Counted from the stretch's first letter, positions 16,936-27,165 are shown. The stretch: DNA of 64,000 nucleotides from Leptospirales bacterium (GCA_019694685.1 JAIBBM010000012.1:21012-85011), one strand, 5' to 3'. The notes: generated by a model from the letters alone, not told the origin. Numbers and translations: made by a program.

Positions 16936-17501
16936 TGTTTTCAAAAATCAAAGAAGTCTATTCTCGCATCGCGCCCACTAGAACCTTTCGCATCGTGCGC
17001 GCGCTCGGCCTTGCATTGATCATTGGCGGTATCTGGCTGCAATTCATTCAGCCGCGTCTGCCGGGCAAAAAGGACATGCCCGATTTTGAGCCAGAACTGG
17101 CGGCAGAAACTGGAAAACCCAATGTGCTCGACTGGAAAAACTTACGTGAGCTGAATCTTAAAACAAATCAACCATCTGCAAAACTTAAGAAATCGGACGG
17201 ACAGGTGGTGCGAATCGCCGGTTTCATGGTTCCCCTGGAAGATCAGGCGGAGCAGGTAAGTGAATTTCTACTGGTTCCGTATCCGCAGGCATGCATCCAC
17301 GTTCCTGCACCACCACCCAATCAAATCGTTCATGTGAAGATGGCGGCCGGCAAGAAAGCAAACATGGTATGGTGGGAGCCAATCTGGGCAGAAGGAAAGC
17401 TGAGAATCGTTCGCACTGCGAACATTTACACTGAATCCTCTTTTCAGTTGTCGGGCCTGAAGACAGAACCATACCAGGACGACTACGACGCTCCACACTG
17501 A
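16935..17501 (+). CDS. DUF3299 family membrane-anchored protein
   Basis: A 188-residue protein with one N-terminal helix (residues 22-39, LGLALIIGGIWLQFIQP). A DUF3299-like domain follows: VVRIAGFMVPLE, then EFLLVPYPQACIHVPAPPPNQIVHV, whose Cys/His pair could bind metal. The domain should be periplasmic. Function of the family is not established. It follows ribE closely and is 5 bases from the next gene. Confidence 0.72.
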   Translation: MFSKIKEVYSRIAPTRTFRIVRALGLALIIGGIWLQFIQPRLPGKKDMPDFEPELAAETGKPNVLDWKNLRELNLKTNQPSAKLKKSDGQVVRIAGFMVPLEDQAEQVSEFLLVPYPQACIHVPAPPPNQIVHVKMAAGKKANMVWWEPIWAEGKLRIVRTANIYTESSFQLSGLKTEPYQDDYDAPH

Positions 17502-17506
17502 GCACT

Positions 17507-18181
17507 ATGATGAAGAAGATACTGATTGCCCTGGTCGTGATTGCGGCCGGCCTGTACTGGTTTACCCATCGCGCCACGTCCGTAAACTCCACGGACGCAC
17601 CGGGTTTCAAACCTCTGCGCGACGACGCACTGGCTCAGAAATACAGGCCTTATTTGCTCGCATCTGAATTTGGAAAGCCGCAGGCACTCTACTACAGGGC
17701 AAGCAGATCCGGAGAGAAACTATATATTACGTATCATTATGTTTGGGATCGTGAGGTAAACAACGCAGAAGGTTGGAAACCATGGTTGAGTCGCAACCTT
17801 TATACAGGTGGTCTGGCATTGCAGCGGACCATGTTTGGCAAGGGAGATATTGAAATGGTATCTCTGGTCCTGGACGGCGAAGGCAAAGTGGAAAGCGTTG
17901 TATATGAAACTGCACTTGGACACAGTCCTTCTGATTTTTCTGTAAAGCATGAGACCATTCGCACCGCGCGACCGGCTACACCTCTCGTATTCAAAGTGAT
18001 TTCGTGGAACCATCTTTTTCTGCTACAGGAAAAACCACCAGATCCATCCGCATGGTTGGACCTGGATGTGGAATACTTCACTCAACCTTTATGGGAAGAG
18101 TACGAAATGTTCAAAGAGAAAGAAACCGTTCTTAAGAGGAACCGGGCACACGAGATCTACGAGAGAGCACCCGCTCACTGA
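17507..18181 (+). CDS. membrane-anchored protein of 224 residues, unknown
   Basis: An N-terminal helix (KKILIALVVIAAGLYWF) acts as signal or anchor. The rest is soluble and rich in aromatics (YITYHYVWDREVNN, WLSRNLYTGG), which suggests a periplasmic beta protein. No family recognised. It begins 5 bases after the DUF3299 gene and ends 50 bases inside the 3' end of the convergent symporter gene. Confidence 0.65.
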   Translation: MMKKILIALVVIAAGLYWFTHRATSVNSTDAPGFKPLRDDALAQKYRPYLLASEFGKPQALYYRASRSGEKLYITYHYVWDREVNNAEGWKPWLSRNLYTGGLALQRTMFGKGDIEMVSLVLDGEGKVESVVYETALGHSPSDFSVKHETIRTARPATPLVFKVISWNHLFLLQEKPPDPSAWLDLDVEYFTQPLWEEYEMFKEKETVLKRNRAHEIYERAPAH

Positions 18182-19538
18182 TCCAGCCAACGGCCATACA
18201 GAGCAGAAGAGCAGTAAAAGTAGAACCCAGTATTTGAACGGTCCACGCGGAGTGGACTTGCAAGTTCAATACAATCGTCGCGCCCACACTCCCTGCCACA
18301 GCAAGCACTATGGAAGCCGGATGAATGAGCCTGGGAAGAAACGTGTAGGTAATTAGAATCGCGATGAGTGCGCCGTGTATGTAACTCATGGAGCCAAGCG
18401 CAAGATCCAGGAAGTCAGATCTTCCGAGGAGTGCAAACAGAAGCGCTGAGATGACAAGGCACTCAAGAGAAAACACAGACCAGAGTATTCCAGGATAGTT
18501 GGATTTTGTTATGAATTTCCAGATAGCTCCCGTAGAATTCGTGGCAGAGTCCAGGGAAGACATCCCAGTGGATAGAAGCAACACTACAAAACATCCCGCA
18601 AGCCAAGGATGATTCAAATGAAAGATATAGTCTACCAGAGGTGATTTTGCATCCAGCTGCCCGTGTCCCGCTTCGCGCAAGAGCACACCGATAGCGAGAT
18701 ACGTTAGAATCACAATGCTTGCCCCGATGCCTGAAATGAAAATGGAGCGACTGGCTCGGCGTGCGCTTTTTGTCGCGAGGATTCTCTGGATCATGTCCTG
18801 GTCCGCTCCGTGCGATCCAATTGAAATCACCATACCACCAAGAAGCAGAGTCAGATAGTAGTCGCTGTTGGTAAAAGAAGCGCGAGCATCTGTGAGTCTG
18901 AGTCTCTGCAGGATTCCCAGAGCGTCCGCATGAGCGTAACCTGCCTGGCCGATTTGATAGATTTCATAGCCGAGGTAGGCTACGAGGAATAGACCCATGG
19001 CGTAGATTACACTTCCCTGGATTTGATCTGTGATGACTACTGCGCGAATGCCTCCAGTCAGACTGTACACTGCAACGATCATTGCCACCACGACGATCCA
19101 TCCAGCTATATTCCAGCCGAGCAATTGCTGCAGCGCGTAACCCGCCATGTAGAATCTCGCTCCGTTTGCGATGTATTTTGCCATCACATATGCGAACGCA
19201 AGAGGGACGCTTCCAGTTCTAGTCCCGCCAATCGTTTCGTATATGGAAAGCTTGTGATTTTCGTATAGCTTTCGCATAAAGAAGACTGCCACCAGGGTTC
19301 GTCCCAGGATGAATCCGAGACAGAGCCACACCAGAACGAAGTCGGACTTGAACCCTGCTGCAGGAAAAATCATCACTGTGGCAACGGATGTCTCATTGGC
19401 TACGACGGAAAGGATCGCAGGAAGCGATCCGATCGTGCGGCCTGCCAGAAAGTATTGGTCGTCCTGTCTGTCCTGGTCTCGAAGCAAATAAGCAACGAGC
19501 AGGAGGGAAAGCAGATACAATACGGGCGGGACGAACAT
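18132..19538 (-). CDS. sodium:solute symporter (SSS family)
   Basis: A 468-residue protein of about 13 membrane helices. SSS family marks include DQYFLAGRTIGSLP near the start, ANETSVATVMIFPAAGF (a region involved in sodium binding in relatives), and the GG of YSLTGGIRAVVITD. Substrate unknown; SSS members carry sugars, amino acids, acetate or choline. I chose ATG 19538 because GGAG lies 8 bases before it; ATG 19544 is too close to that site. Its C-terminus overlaps the convergent unknown gene by 50 bases. Confidence 0.86.
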   Translation of the reverse strand: MFVPPVLYLLSLLLVAYLLRDQDRQDDQYFLAGRTIGSLPAILSVVANETSVATVMIFPAAGFKSDFVLVWLCLGFILGRTLVAVFFMRKLYENHKLSIYETIGGTRTGSVPLAFAYVMAKYIANGARFYMAGYALQQLLGWNIAGWIVVVAMIVAVYSLTGGIRAVVITDQIQGSVIYAMGLFLVAYLGYEIYQIGQAGYAHADALGILQRLRLTDARASFTNSDYYLTLLLGGMVISIGSHGADQDMIQRILATKSARRASRSIFISGIGASIVILTYLAIGVLLREAGHGQLDAKSPLVDYIFHLNHPWLAGCFVVLLLSTGMSSLDSATNSTGAIWKFITKSNYPGILWSVFSLECLVISALLFALLGRSDFLDLALGSMSYIHGALIAILITYTFLPRLIHPASIVLAVAGSVGATIVLNLQVHSAWTVQILGSTFTALLLCMAVGWISERVLSRRSRVPGSS

Positions 19539-19620
19539 AGCCATGGCTCCATGGATCGTTTTTCGAATTAAAAGGAAAGGAAATTTGACACGACCATCCT
19601 CGGTCACGGGATGGGCGAAG

Positions 19621-21021
19621 ATGGACAAGGATCCAAAGGAGCTCGCGCGAGAGGAAGAGTATTCGTTCAGGCGGGATGATCCGGCTGCCGGCGATCAGAT
19701 TGAAACTCTCCTGGATCAACACAGAGACATCGAACTCGACGAATTGCTGGTTGAGCTCTATGATGCAGACGTAGCTTACCTGCTCCAGCACCTGGATCAG
19801 GAACAAAGAGAGAGGCTTCTTCTACGTCTTTCGCCGGAAAGACGCGGTCTGGTACTCCTGGAACTCGATGATGAAGAGAGAAAGGATCTACTTGAGACTC
19901 TCACTCCTCGCCAGGTTGCGGAAATTGTTCAGGAGCAGGAGTCAGATGTCGCCGCGGACATCATTGAAGATCTTCCCGAAGAAACCACAACGGAAGTCAT
20001 CTCCATGCTTCCTCAGGAAGACAGACGAGATGTTGCGGAACTTCTTTCTTATCCAGAGAATTCAGCCGGCGCGCTGATGACCAAACAGTTTGCTTCCGTG
20101 CTTGAAACAAGTACTGTGAAGCAAGCAATCCAATCGATTCGTCGCGCAACCATGCAAAGCGACGACATCTACACTGTATATGTTGTGGACGCAGGTGGAC
20201 ACTATAAGGGGCACCTGGCACTCGATAAGTTGATTCTTGCCAGTTCGCGCACTCGCGTGAAGAAGATTATGGAGACTGAGCTGCTTCCGATTCCAGTGAA
20301 CATGGACCGCGAAGAAGTGGCTCAGATGTTCACGCGTTATAATTTTATTTCCGTACCCGTCGTAGACGCGCAGGATGTGATGGTTGGCCGCATTACTGTG
20401 GATGACATCCTTGAGGTTGTAGAAGAAGAAGCGTCCGAGGATATTCTGCGCATGGGCGGTGTTTCTGCGGATGAAACACTCACTTCTCCTATCTTCCAGT
20501 CGTCCGTTAAGCGAAATATCTGGCTCTTTGTAAATCTGCTCACCGCTTTTCTAGCATCGAGCGTTGTGAGTCTATTTGAAGCCACCATCGAGAAGGTGGT
20601 CATACTCGCAACCTTGATGCCCATTGTTGCTGGCATGGGAGGCAATGCAGCAAGTCAGACTATGGCCGTAATCATTCGCAATATCGCTCTGGGCGATCTT
20701 TCACCCTCAGGTCTTCCGCGTGCGCTCGTTCGCGAAGCGACGATGGGAGCCATGAATGGAATTCTTCAGGGACTCATCACCGGACTCGGAGTGTTTCTGT
20801 TTACGGGCAAGATTGTTCTGGCCTGTGTGATTTCGGCAGCGATGATCATCAACATGATGATCGCGGCCACAGCGGGAACGGCCATTCCATTGGTTCTAAA
20901 AAAACTCAATGTCGATCCGGCCATCGCATCCAGCATTTTTGTTACTACTTTCACGGATGTCTGTGGTTTCATGAGTTTCCTCGGACTGGCCCGACTCATG
21001 TTGCCCTACCTTGTTTCGTAA
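19621..21021 (+). CDS. mgtE: MgtE magnesium transporter
   Basis: A 466-residue Mg2+ channel/transporter. The N domain is a superhelix of acidic HEAT-like repeats (VAYLLQHLDQEQRERLLLRLSP). Two CBS domains follow (ENSAGALMTKQFASV; VNMDREEVAQMFTRYNFISVPVVD), then about five membrane helices with the pore signature PIVAGMGGNAASQT. In characterised MgtE, Mg2+ bound between the N and CBS domains closes the pore. ATG 19621 was chosen since the N domain begins there. Confidence 0.94.
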   Translation: MDKDPKELAREEEYSFRRDDPAAGDQIETLLDQHRDIELDELLVELYDADVAYLLQHLDQEQRERLLLRLSPERRGLVLLELDDEERKDLLETLTPRQVAEIVQEQESDVAADIIEDLPEETTTEVISMLPQEDRRDVAELLSYPENSAGALMTKQFASVLETSTVKQAIQSIRRATMQSDDIYTVYVVDAGGHYKGHLALDKLILASSRTRVKKIMETELLPIPVNMDREEVAQMFTRYNFISVPVVDAQDVMVGRITVDDILEVVEEEASEDILRMGGVSADETLTSPIFQSSVKRNIWLFVNLLTAFLASSVVSLFEATIEKVVILATLMPIVAGMGGNAASQTMAVIIRNIALGDLSPSGLPRALVREATMGAMNGILQGLITGLGVFLFTGKIVLACVISAAMIINMMIAATAGTAIPLVLKKLNVDPAIASSIFVTTFTDVCGFMSFLGLARLMLPYLVS

Positions 21022-21037
21022 GACGGAGGAAGATCGT

Positions 21038-22621
21038 ATGACGGTAAATCAGTATGACGCAATTGTAATTGGAAGCGGGATCGGCGGTCTCGCGGTCGCA
21101 AGCATACTGGCGCAGAAAGAAAAGAAGAAAGTTCTGGTGCTGGAAAGACACTTTCGCGCTGGCGGATTCACTCACGAATTTACGCGAAAGCATTACCACT
21201 GGGATGTTGGCGTTCACTATGTCGGGGATATGCAAGAAGGCGGAATGATGCGTCGATTGTTCGATGTCATCACGGACAGCAAAGTAGACTGGGAGAAAAT
21301 GAATGAGCCTTTTGAAAAGTTCGTGTATCCCGATTTCACGTTTCCTGTTTTCGGAAACGAAGAACGATTCATTGCAGATTTGATAGAAAAATTCCCAGCA
21401 GAAGAAGCGGCCATTCGCAAGTACGTAGCGGATGCCAAGCGTGCTGCTTCCTGGTTTGGTCGCCACATCACCATGAAGTCTCTGCCTCCTTTTTTGGATA
21501 AGCTCACGCATCTGGTGGATTCACTGGGGCTTTCTTCCGCACTCATGACCACGAAACAATACTTCGAGGAACATTTCAAAGATCAGAAACTCCGCGCACT
21601 CCTTGCGTCTCAGTGGGGCGATTATGGCCTTCCGCCCGCAGAAAGCGCGTTTGTAATCCATGCGATGATTGTGGTTCACTACCTTGCAGGTGGCTACTAT
21701 CCTGTGGGAGGCGCGGGTAAGATTGCGGAAGCAGTTCAGGAAATCCTTGAGAGAACCGGAGGCGGGATACTCGTTTCTCACGAAGTCACAGAAGTGATTG
21801 TAGAAGGTGGACGCGCAGTCGGTGTTCGCGCAAGGAAGCTCCCGGCGCGCGCAGACTCAGAGCAGGAGTTTCGCGCCCCTGTGATTGTTTCTGACGCGGG
21901 TGCCTGGAATACTTTTCTGAAACTTGTTCCGGAATCTGTGGAGCTGCCATTTCGAGATAGCATTCGTAGCTTTTATGATAGAGTTCCGGTCACAACCAAT
22001 GTGACTTTGTATCTCGGGTTGAAAGACGATCCACGCAAACTAGGATTTCGGGGCGAGAACTACTGGATCTATTCATCTTACGACCACGATCAGAGTTTTG
22101 CACAGCGGAGTTCCTGGATCGAATCGGGCAAACCTCCCGGTGCGTATCTTTCTTTTCCATCCTTGAAAAACAGAGAGAGCAAAAGCCACACGGCGGAGAT
22201 CATAGCCTTTACGGACTATGGTCCGTTCGAGAAGTGGAAGGACGCCTCCTGGAAAAAAAGGGGGGAGGAATACGAGGCCATGAAAGAAAAGATCGCCCAG
22301 TCTTTGATTGCTTATGTGGATGAACGCCTTCCTGGTTTGAAATCGATCATTGATTTTCATGAACTATCTACGCCCATTACTAATGAACATTTTACAGCCC
22401 ATCCTCGTGGATCGATCTACGGGCTGGCCTGCGTGCCAGATCGATTTAGAGAAGAAAAGGTTGCATTCTGTCGGGCAAAAACTCCAATCGAAGGATTGTT
22501 TCTGTCTGGCGCGGATGTTTCCTCTCCCGGGATTGCCGGCGCGATGATGGGTGGGTTTGCATGCCTTACGCAGATTGTGAGCGGGTTTACAATTTTGTCT
22601 TTGTTTCGCTCAAGGAAATGA
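21038..22621 (+). CDS. FAD-dependent oxidoreductase of the CrtI/CrtISO/retinol saturase type
   Basis: A 527-residue flavoprotein. The Rossmann FAD motif is AIVIGSGIGGLAVASIL at residues 7-23, followed by VLVLERHFRAGGFTHEF. The C-terminal FAD loop is GLFLSGADVSSPGIAGAMMGG. GGXFXH-type residues and overall length suit carotenoid isomerases, retinol saturases and related desaturases, not amine oxidases. GGAGGA at 21025-21030 fixes the start at 21038. It overlaps the PagL-like gene by ATGA. Substrate unknown; no other carotenoid gene is near, so a lipid role is possible. Confidence 0.8.
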   Translation: MTVNQYDAIVIGSGIGGLAVASILAQKEKKKVLVLERHFRAGGFTHEFTRKHYHWDVGVHYVGDMQEGGMMRRLFDVITDSKVDWEKMNEPFEKFVYPDFTFPVFGNEERFIADLIEKFPAEEAAIRKYVADAKRAASWFGRHITMKSLPPFLDKLTHLVDSLGLSSALMTTKQYFEEHFKDQKLRALLASQWGDYGLPPAESAFVIHAMIVVHYLAGGYYPVGGAGKIAEAVQEILERTGGGILVSHEVTEVIVEGGRAVGVRARKLPARADSEQEFRAPVIVSDAGAWNTFLKLVPESVELPFRDSIRSFYDRVPVTTNVTLYLGLKDDPRKLGFRGENYWIYSSYDHDQSFAQRSSWIESGKPPGAYLSFPSLKNRESKSHTAEIIAFTDYGPFEKWKDASWKKRGEEYEAMKEKIAQSLIAYVDERLPGLKSIIDFHELSTPITNEHFTAHPRGSIYGLACVPDRFREEKVAFCRAKTPIEGLFLSGADVSSPGIAGAMMGGFACLTQIVSGFTILSLFRSRK

Positions 22622-23199
22622 GATTCGCATACTTGCTGTTAGTTGCGAGTTTCGCGCTAGTTTCTCCTGTCGCAAGTCGCGATTTGCAGAACCACGAATT
22701 GGAGATTCGCTACGGGCCGGCGCAAACATGCGGAACATGCGCTGGACAGCATCTGTGGCAGCCCATGGCAAAAGCGGATGCTTTGTTCCAGGGAACATTG
22801 AATGTTTCCGATGACTGGATCCTGGGCGGTTACGGCAAGGCTTCTGTCTATGATCACATCTTCCAGGGAGCAAGTGGCTTCTTGCTTGGCTGGAATCTTG
22901 GTTTGGTGGAAGCGCGGGGTTATGCTGGAATTGCCTACGCGGGTGGAGTGACGGAGCGTGTGCGAAGAGGATTCTTTGTCTATGATGGGCAGACTCGGGC
23001 CACCTACGATTTGGGTGTGTCGCTTCGCTACCCGGTGGCAGATCGATGGCGCCTAACGTTGAACTATGCGCACAATTCCAACGGAGAAGATATAGGAATG
23101 AATTTTACCGGGCTGCGAAGAAAGAATCCTGGGATTGATTCCATTTCTTTTGGTGTATCTTACGTGCTTGGCCAGACACCGGCGCTCCTTCTACCCTGA
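22618..23199 (+). CDS. PagL-like lipid A deacylase / acyloxyacyl hydrolase family protein
   Basis: A 193-residue protein with a signal peptide (MRFAYLLLVASFALVSPVAS) and alternating hydrophobic strands of an eight-stranded outer-membrane barrel. Near the C-terminus NYAHNSNGEDIG...KNPGIDSISFGVSY matches the PagL active-site layout H-x-S-N...N-x-G-I: His/Ser of the catalytic pair are present, while the acidic residue is Asp where PagL has Glu. It starts in an ATGA overlap with the oxidoreductase. The prediction is trimming of lipid A acyl chains in the outer membrane. Confidence 0.68.
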   Translation: MRFAYLLLVASFALVSPVASRDLQNHELEIRYGPAQTCGTCAGQHLWQPMAKADALFQGTLNVSDDWILGGYGKASVYDHIFQGASGFLLGWNLGLVEARGYAGIAYAGGVTERVRRGFFVYDGQTRATYDLGVSLRYPVADRWRLTLNYAHNSNGEDIGMNFTGLRRKNPGIDSISFGVSYVLGQTPALLLP

Positions 23200-23207
23200 C
23201 GCGCCTT

Positions 23208-26200
23208 TCAGAGGTCGCGCGCAATGATCTCAGTCAAATCTTCTGCTCTGCGAGGTGGGGAGAAAAAGAAACCCTGCGCCATATCGCATTTCATATCCGA
23301 GAGAGTGTTGAGCGTCCTTTCGTCTTCCACACCTTCTGCAATCACAATGAGGCCGAGGGTATGAGCCAGGCGAACGGTTGAATTCACAATGACCATGTTT
23401 CTTTCACTTTCCATCATCTGACGTACGAATGAAAGATCGATCTTGAGCGCATCAATGGGCAGGCGCGATAGATAAGCGAGCGAAGAGTACCCCGTTCCAA
23501 AGTCATCAATCGAAAGATCCACACCCAGCGAATGCAAACGATTCAATACGCTCAGAGCTCTCTCTGGATCCGCCATGATTGCGCTTTCAGTGATTTCGAG
23601 CTCAAAGCAGCTTCTTTCTACTTTATGTTTCTTAAGTATCGCGTCTACTGTGAGCGGGTATTGCTCATCCATAAGGTTTCGCACGGATAGATTGACTGCG
23701 ATCTTTACCGTATGACCCGCGTTCTTCCAGACTCTCCACTGACGGGACGCTTCTTCGAATACCCAGTTTGTAAGCGGAATGATCAGGTTTCCAGTTTCCG
23801 CCAGAGGAACGAATTCTCCAGGAGAAACCATTCCGTGCACTGGATGATGCCATCGCACTAAAGCTTCTACTCCAACGAGTTTTCGATCGTGCAAACTGTA
23901 TTTGGGCTGATAATGAAGAGTGAGCTGGCTCTCGCGAATGGCAAGACCGAGCTCTGTGAGAAGTGCAAGTCTTCTGCGCGAATAACGGTCCTGATCCGGG
24001 GCATACATGGCTACGCCAACGGACTTCTTCTTTGCCAGATACATGGCAACATCCGCACAACGCAAAAGGGAAATAGGATCCTGACCATGGAACGGATATA
24101 CAGCGACGCCAATGCTGCAGTCAATTTCCAGGTTCATTCCCTCGAGCAGGAATGGTTCGCGCAAAAGGTGATGCAATGTCTGTGCAATGCCTTCCGCTTC
24201 CGCGGGTTCGTCTATTCTGGGGAGAAGAATTCCGAATTCGTCTCCACCCAGACGCGCCATCTCCGCTCCAATGGATTTCAGATAGGATTCCATGCGCGGG
24301 CCAATCCTCTTGAGCAGAAGGTCACCTGTGAAATGCCCCAGTGTGTCGTTGATTTCTTTGAATCGATCCAGATCCATCAGGAGCAATGCCAGCTGACGTC
24401 CCTCTTTTTCTGCGCGGCCAATTGCTTCGAGCGCGCTTTCAATGAGAAATTGCCTGTTTGGTAGATCTGTCAGCGAATCGTGCGAAGCCTGGTGTTCGAG
24501 CCTTGCCACATCCTTTTTTCGCGCTGTGATATCTGTGGCTACGAGCAAGGCCGCTGTAATGGCCCCTTCATGGCGAATCGGAACAATCCTGCTTGCGTAG
24601 TGACGTTCTTCTCCGGGAGAACCCGCTGCGGCTTGTTCATATTCGATTTCCAGGCCGCGCTCAAATACGTCTGCGAGGCGTACTGGTGTTAGAGTTTGTT
24701 CTTCTGGTGGCATGAAATCAGCGATTTGCTTTCCGATGATTTCTTCGCGCTTCCAACCAGGAAACAAATGGTTGATGAATAGAATTTTTCCCTGACGATC
24801 TACGAGTAGAATGAATGCGGGAACGTTCTCGGCAATCAGCTTCCATTTTTCTTCCGAGTCGCGCAGCGCGATTTCAGCCGCGAGTCGCGCTCCCATTTCT
24901 CGAGCGATTCCCAGAGTCAAAGCGGGTGTGATCGGGCGCGCATTGATTTCTGCCTCGAGAATTGTGCCGTCTTTTCTTCGCAGCTTGCGCCGGACGACCA
25001 CTCCCGGTTGCTCAAACATATCCTTTGTTCGCAGTGGATTTTTTTCCAGATCTTCTTTAGAGACAAGGTCCGCGGGGCCCATGCGAAGCAGTTCTTCTTT
25101 CGTGTACCCGAGCATGTCCAGGCCCGCTTGATTTACGTCGACGTAGCGAGGGGTTCGATCCGCGAGAAACAGACCATCTCCGGCGGCGTCAAAAATCGAT
25201 TTGTAGAGCAGTTCATTTTCTTTCGCACGTGCTTCCGCTTTCTTTCGATCTGTGATATCGCGCACTACTACGAGCACTGCAGGTTTATTTCTCCATGTGT
25301 GCGGCGCACCGGAGGCTTCTACATCTATGAGGCCTCCATCAAGGCGAACCAGTTTCTCTTCGCGAAGAGGGGCGATTTTGCCTTCTGAAAGTATTCCTTG
25401 AATTCTATCTTTGATCTCTTGCTGCATTTCTGGCGCAACTAAATCAAGAACCCTCCTTCCAATCAAATCAGCGGGCCCGTGAGCACCCAGGATTCGCGCC
25501 ATGGCACGGTTCGCATAGACGAGCACACCTTCCTGATGAACCACTACGCCATCCGGTGAAAGCTCAATGAATCCGCGATACTGCCTCTCATTGTCTCGCA
25601 GCGCTGTCTCTGCCGTCTTGATCGCGGAGATGTCTGTGAATGTGCAAAGAACCTGGACTACGGATCCATCAGCGGAAATTTCTGGAATTGCATTTACAAG
25701 CAACCATGCTCGATCCTGTCGTGCGGGCCGGAAGACTCCCATCACAACGTTCTGTACCGCTTTCTTCTCGCGGATTGCTCTAGGAACTGGATGATCCGGA
25801 GGCGGAAAGTCGCTGCCGTCTTCGTGCACTACATTCCATGATGGATCAAAACTTGTTTTTCCAAGAATCTGAGAGTTGGTAAGCCCGAGCAAATCGAGAG
25901 CCGCAGGATTCACAGAAAGAATTTCAGACTCGGGTCCCTGGACGATGATCCCAACGTGAACATGATCCACAAGGTGGCGGAATCGTTTTTCACTTTGCTC
26001 AATCACAAGCGCTGCTGCCTTGCGATGAGTGATATCTACGACAGTCCCAACCATTCTTTCTGGCTGACCGCTCGAAGATCGTAGCAGCATGCCATGACAT
26101 TCCATCCACAACGTTTGCCCGACGGCGAGCACACGGTGTTGAACAGAAAAAGAACCGGGCGGCCCGAGGGCCAGAGTGATGGATTGCTTCAGCGCGTCGC

Positions 26201-26993
26201 GATCTTCGGGGTGAATGAGTGCGAGAAAGGCTTCGTATGTTTGAGTAAAGGATCCGCGCGGAATGCGGAAGAGATCTTCCGTAACGGGAGACCACGTTAC
26301 CTTGCCTGAAGCAATGTCCCATTCCCAGAGACCCATTCTGGCTGCCTGGAGCGCCAGGTTTAGTCGTGTTTCCGCCTCGCGGTATCCGGTTTCTGCGGCC
26401 TTTCTCTGAATGACCTCTTCGCGGGTACTATTGAAGGCAGCTCGCATCTTCATGGAGCTGAACCCGACAATACCAGCGCAGAGGAAGAATAGAGTGCTCT
26501 CTCCGGCCCACGAAGAAAAAAGATTCAGCCAGTCGTCGTGGGATGCATGATTCGTTTGAAAGTAGAGCATCACTCCTCCGGTGATGCTCGCGGCCAGTGC
26601 GGTCAAAAGACCGATTCTCATTCCCAGAAGGAGAGATGCGGTCACAGTGAGGACCGTATAGCCGGCAAAGCCAATGCCAAGTACTCCCCGGTTTTGGAAG
26701 CCCGACAGTGCCAGTGTGAATCCTACTCCAATGACAGTGATTTGACTGGCGAGGCGCAAATGTCCCTGCCTGAGAACCAGAGTCACAAATGCGAGAATTA
26801 CCAGAGTAGTGAGAACCGTTTGAATTCTGCGTGCAGCAACGTGCTCAAAGCCGATCACCAGGGCCAGGGCGACGCCATAGATGGTCAGCATCACGAAGCC
26901 AATTCCGATGAGAGCAAAGAGGATCTGAGAGGACGTTTCTTTTTCTACGTCCTCGAAGCGCGGTGGCCTTATAATAGAGAGTAAGCGCTTCAA
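23208..26993 (-). CDS. membrane-bound five-PAS GGDEF/EAL protein (c-di-GMP turnover)
   Basis: A protein of about 1261 residues from TTG 26993 (GGAGG and AAAGG lie just upstream; no ATG lies between it and the divergent gene). Order: about six membrane helices (residues 20-170), five PAS/PAC units (roughly 208-334, 335-460, 464-588, 590-700, 708-828), GGDEF (835-998) and EAL (1010-1257). Both catalytic signatures are intact: ARLGGDEFGIL, GVEALVRWHHP, DDFGTGYSSL. No RxxD I-site precedes GGDEF. It may be a cyclase, a phosphodiesterase, or switch between the two. The signal is unknown; PAS number suggests several inputs. Confidence 0.9.
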   Translation of the reverse strand: MKRLLSIIRPPRFEDVEKETSSQILFALIGIGFVMLTIYGVALALVIGFEHVAARRIQTVLTTLVILAFVTLVLRQGHLRLASQITVIGVGFTLALSGFQNRGVLGIGFAGYTVLTVTASLLLGMRIGLLTALAASITGGVMLYFQTNHASHDDWLNLFSSWAGESTLFFLCAGIVGFSSMKMRAAFNSTREEVIQRKAAETGYREAETRLNLALQAARMGLWEWDIASGKVTWSPVTEDLFRIPRGSFTQTYEAFLALIHPEDRDALKQSITLALGPPGSFSVQHRVLAVGQTLWMECHGMLLRSSSGQPERMVGTVVDITHRKAAALVIEQSEKRFRHLVDHVHVGIIVQGPESEILSVNPAALDLLGLTNSQILGKTSFDPSWNVVHEDGSDFPPPDHPVPRAIREKKAVQNVVMGVFRPARQDRAWLLVNAIPEISADGSVVQVLCTFTDISAIKTAETALRDNERQYRGFIELSPDGVVVHQEGVLVYANRAMARILGAHGPADLIGRRVLDLVAPEMQQEIKDRIQGILSEGKIAPLREEKLVRLDGGLIDVEASGAPHTWRNKPAVLVVVRDITDRKKAEARAKENELLYKSIFDAAGDGLFLADRTPRYVDVNQAGLDMLGYTKEELLRMGPADLVSKEDLEKNPLRTKDMFEQPGVVVRRKLRRKDGTILEAEINARPITPALTLGIAREMGARLAAEIALRDSEEKWKLIAENVPAFILLVDRQGKILFINHLFPGWKREEIIGKQIADFMPPEEQTLTPVRLADVFERGLEIEYEQAAAGSPGEERHYASRIVPIRHEGAITAALLVATDITARKKDVARLEHQASHDSLTDLPNRQFLIESALEAIGRAEKEGRQLALLLMDLDRFKEINDTLGHFTGDLLLKRIGPRMESYLKSIGAEMARLGGDEFGILLPRIDEPAEAEGIAQTLHHLLREPFLLEGMNLEIDCSIGVAVYPFHGQDPISLLRCADVAMYLAKKKSVGVAMYAPDQDRYSRRRLALLTELGLAIRESQLTLHYQPKYSLHDRKLVGVEALVRWHHPVHGMVSPGEFVPLAETGNLIIPLTNWVFEEASRQWRVWKNAGHTVKIAVNLSVRNLMDEQYPLTVDAILKKHKVERSCFELEITESAIMADPERALSVLNRLHSLGVDLSIDDFGTGYSSLAYLSRLPIDALKIDLSFVRQMMESERNMVIVNSTVRLAHTLGLIVIAEGVEDERTLNTLSDMKCDMAQGFFFSPPRRAEDLTEIIARDL

Positions 26994-27165
26994 ATAAATT
27001 GCCTTTCGGCCCTCCGTTTGTCCACCCTGGACCAGCTCGTTGCAATTGCAATTCCCTTCATGAATTTTCCAATTTGCCGATATAAAATGTATGGCGCGAC
27101 TTCCACTTTTGCATTCTTCCGTCGGTGTTCCATACCCCGCAAATCCCAGGAAAGAGCAGCGACGT

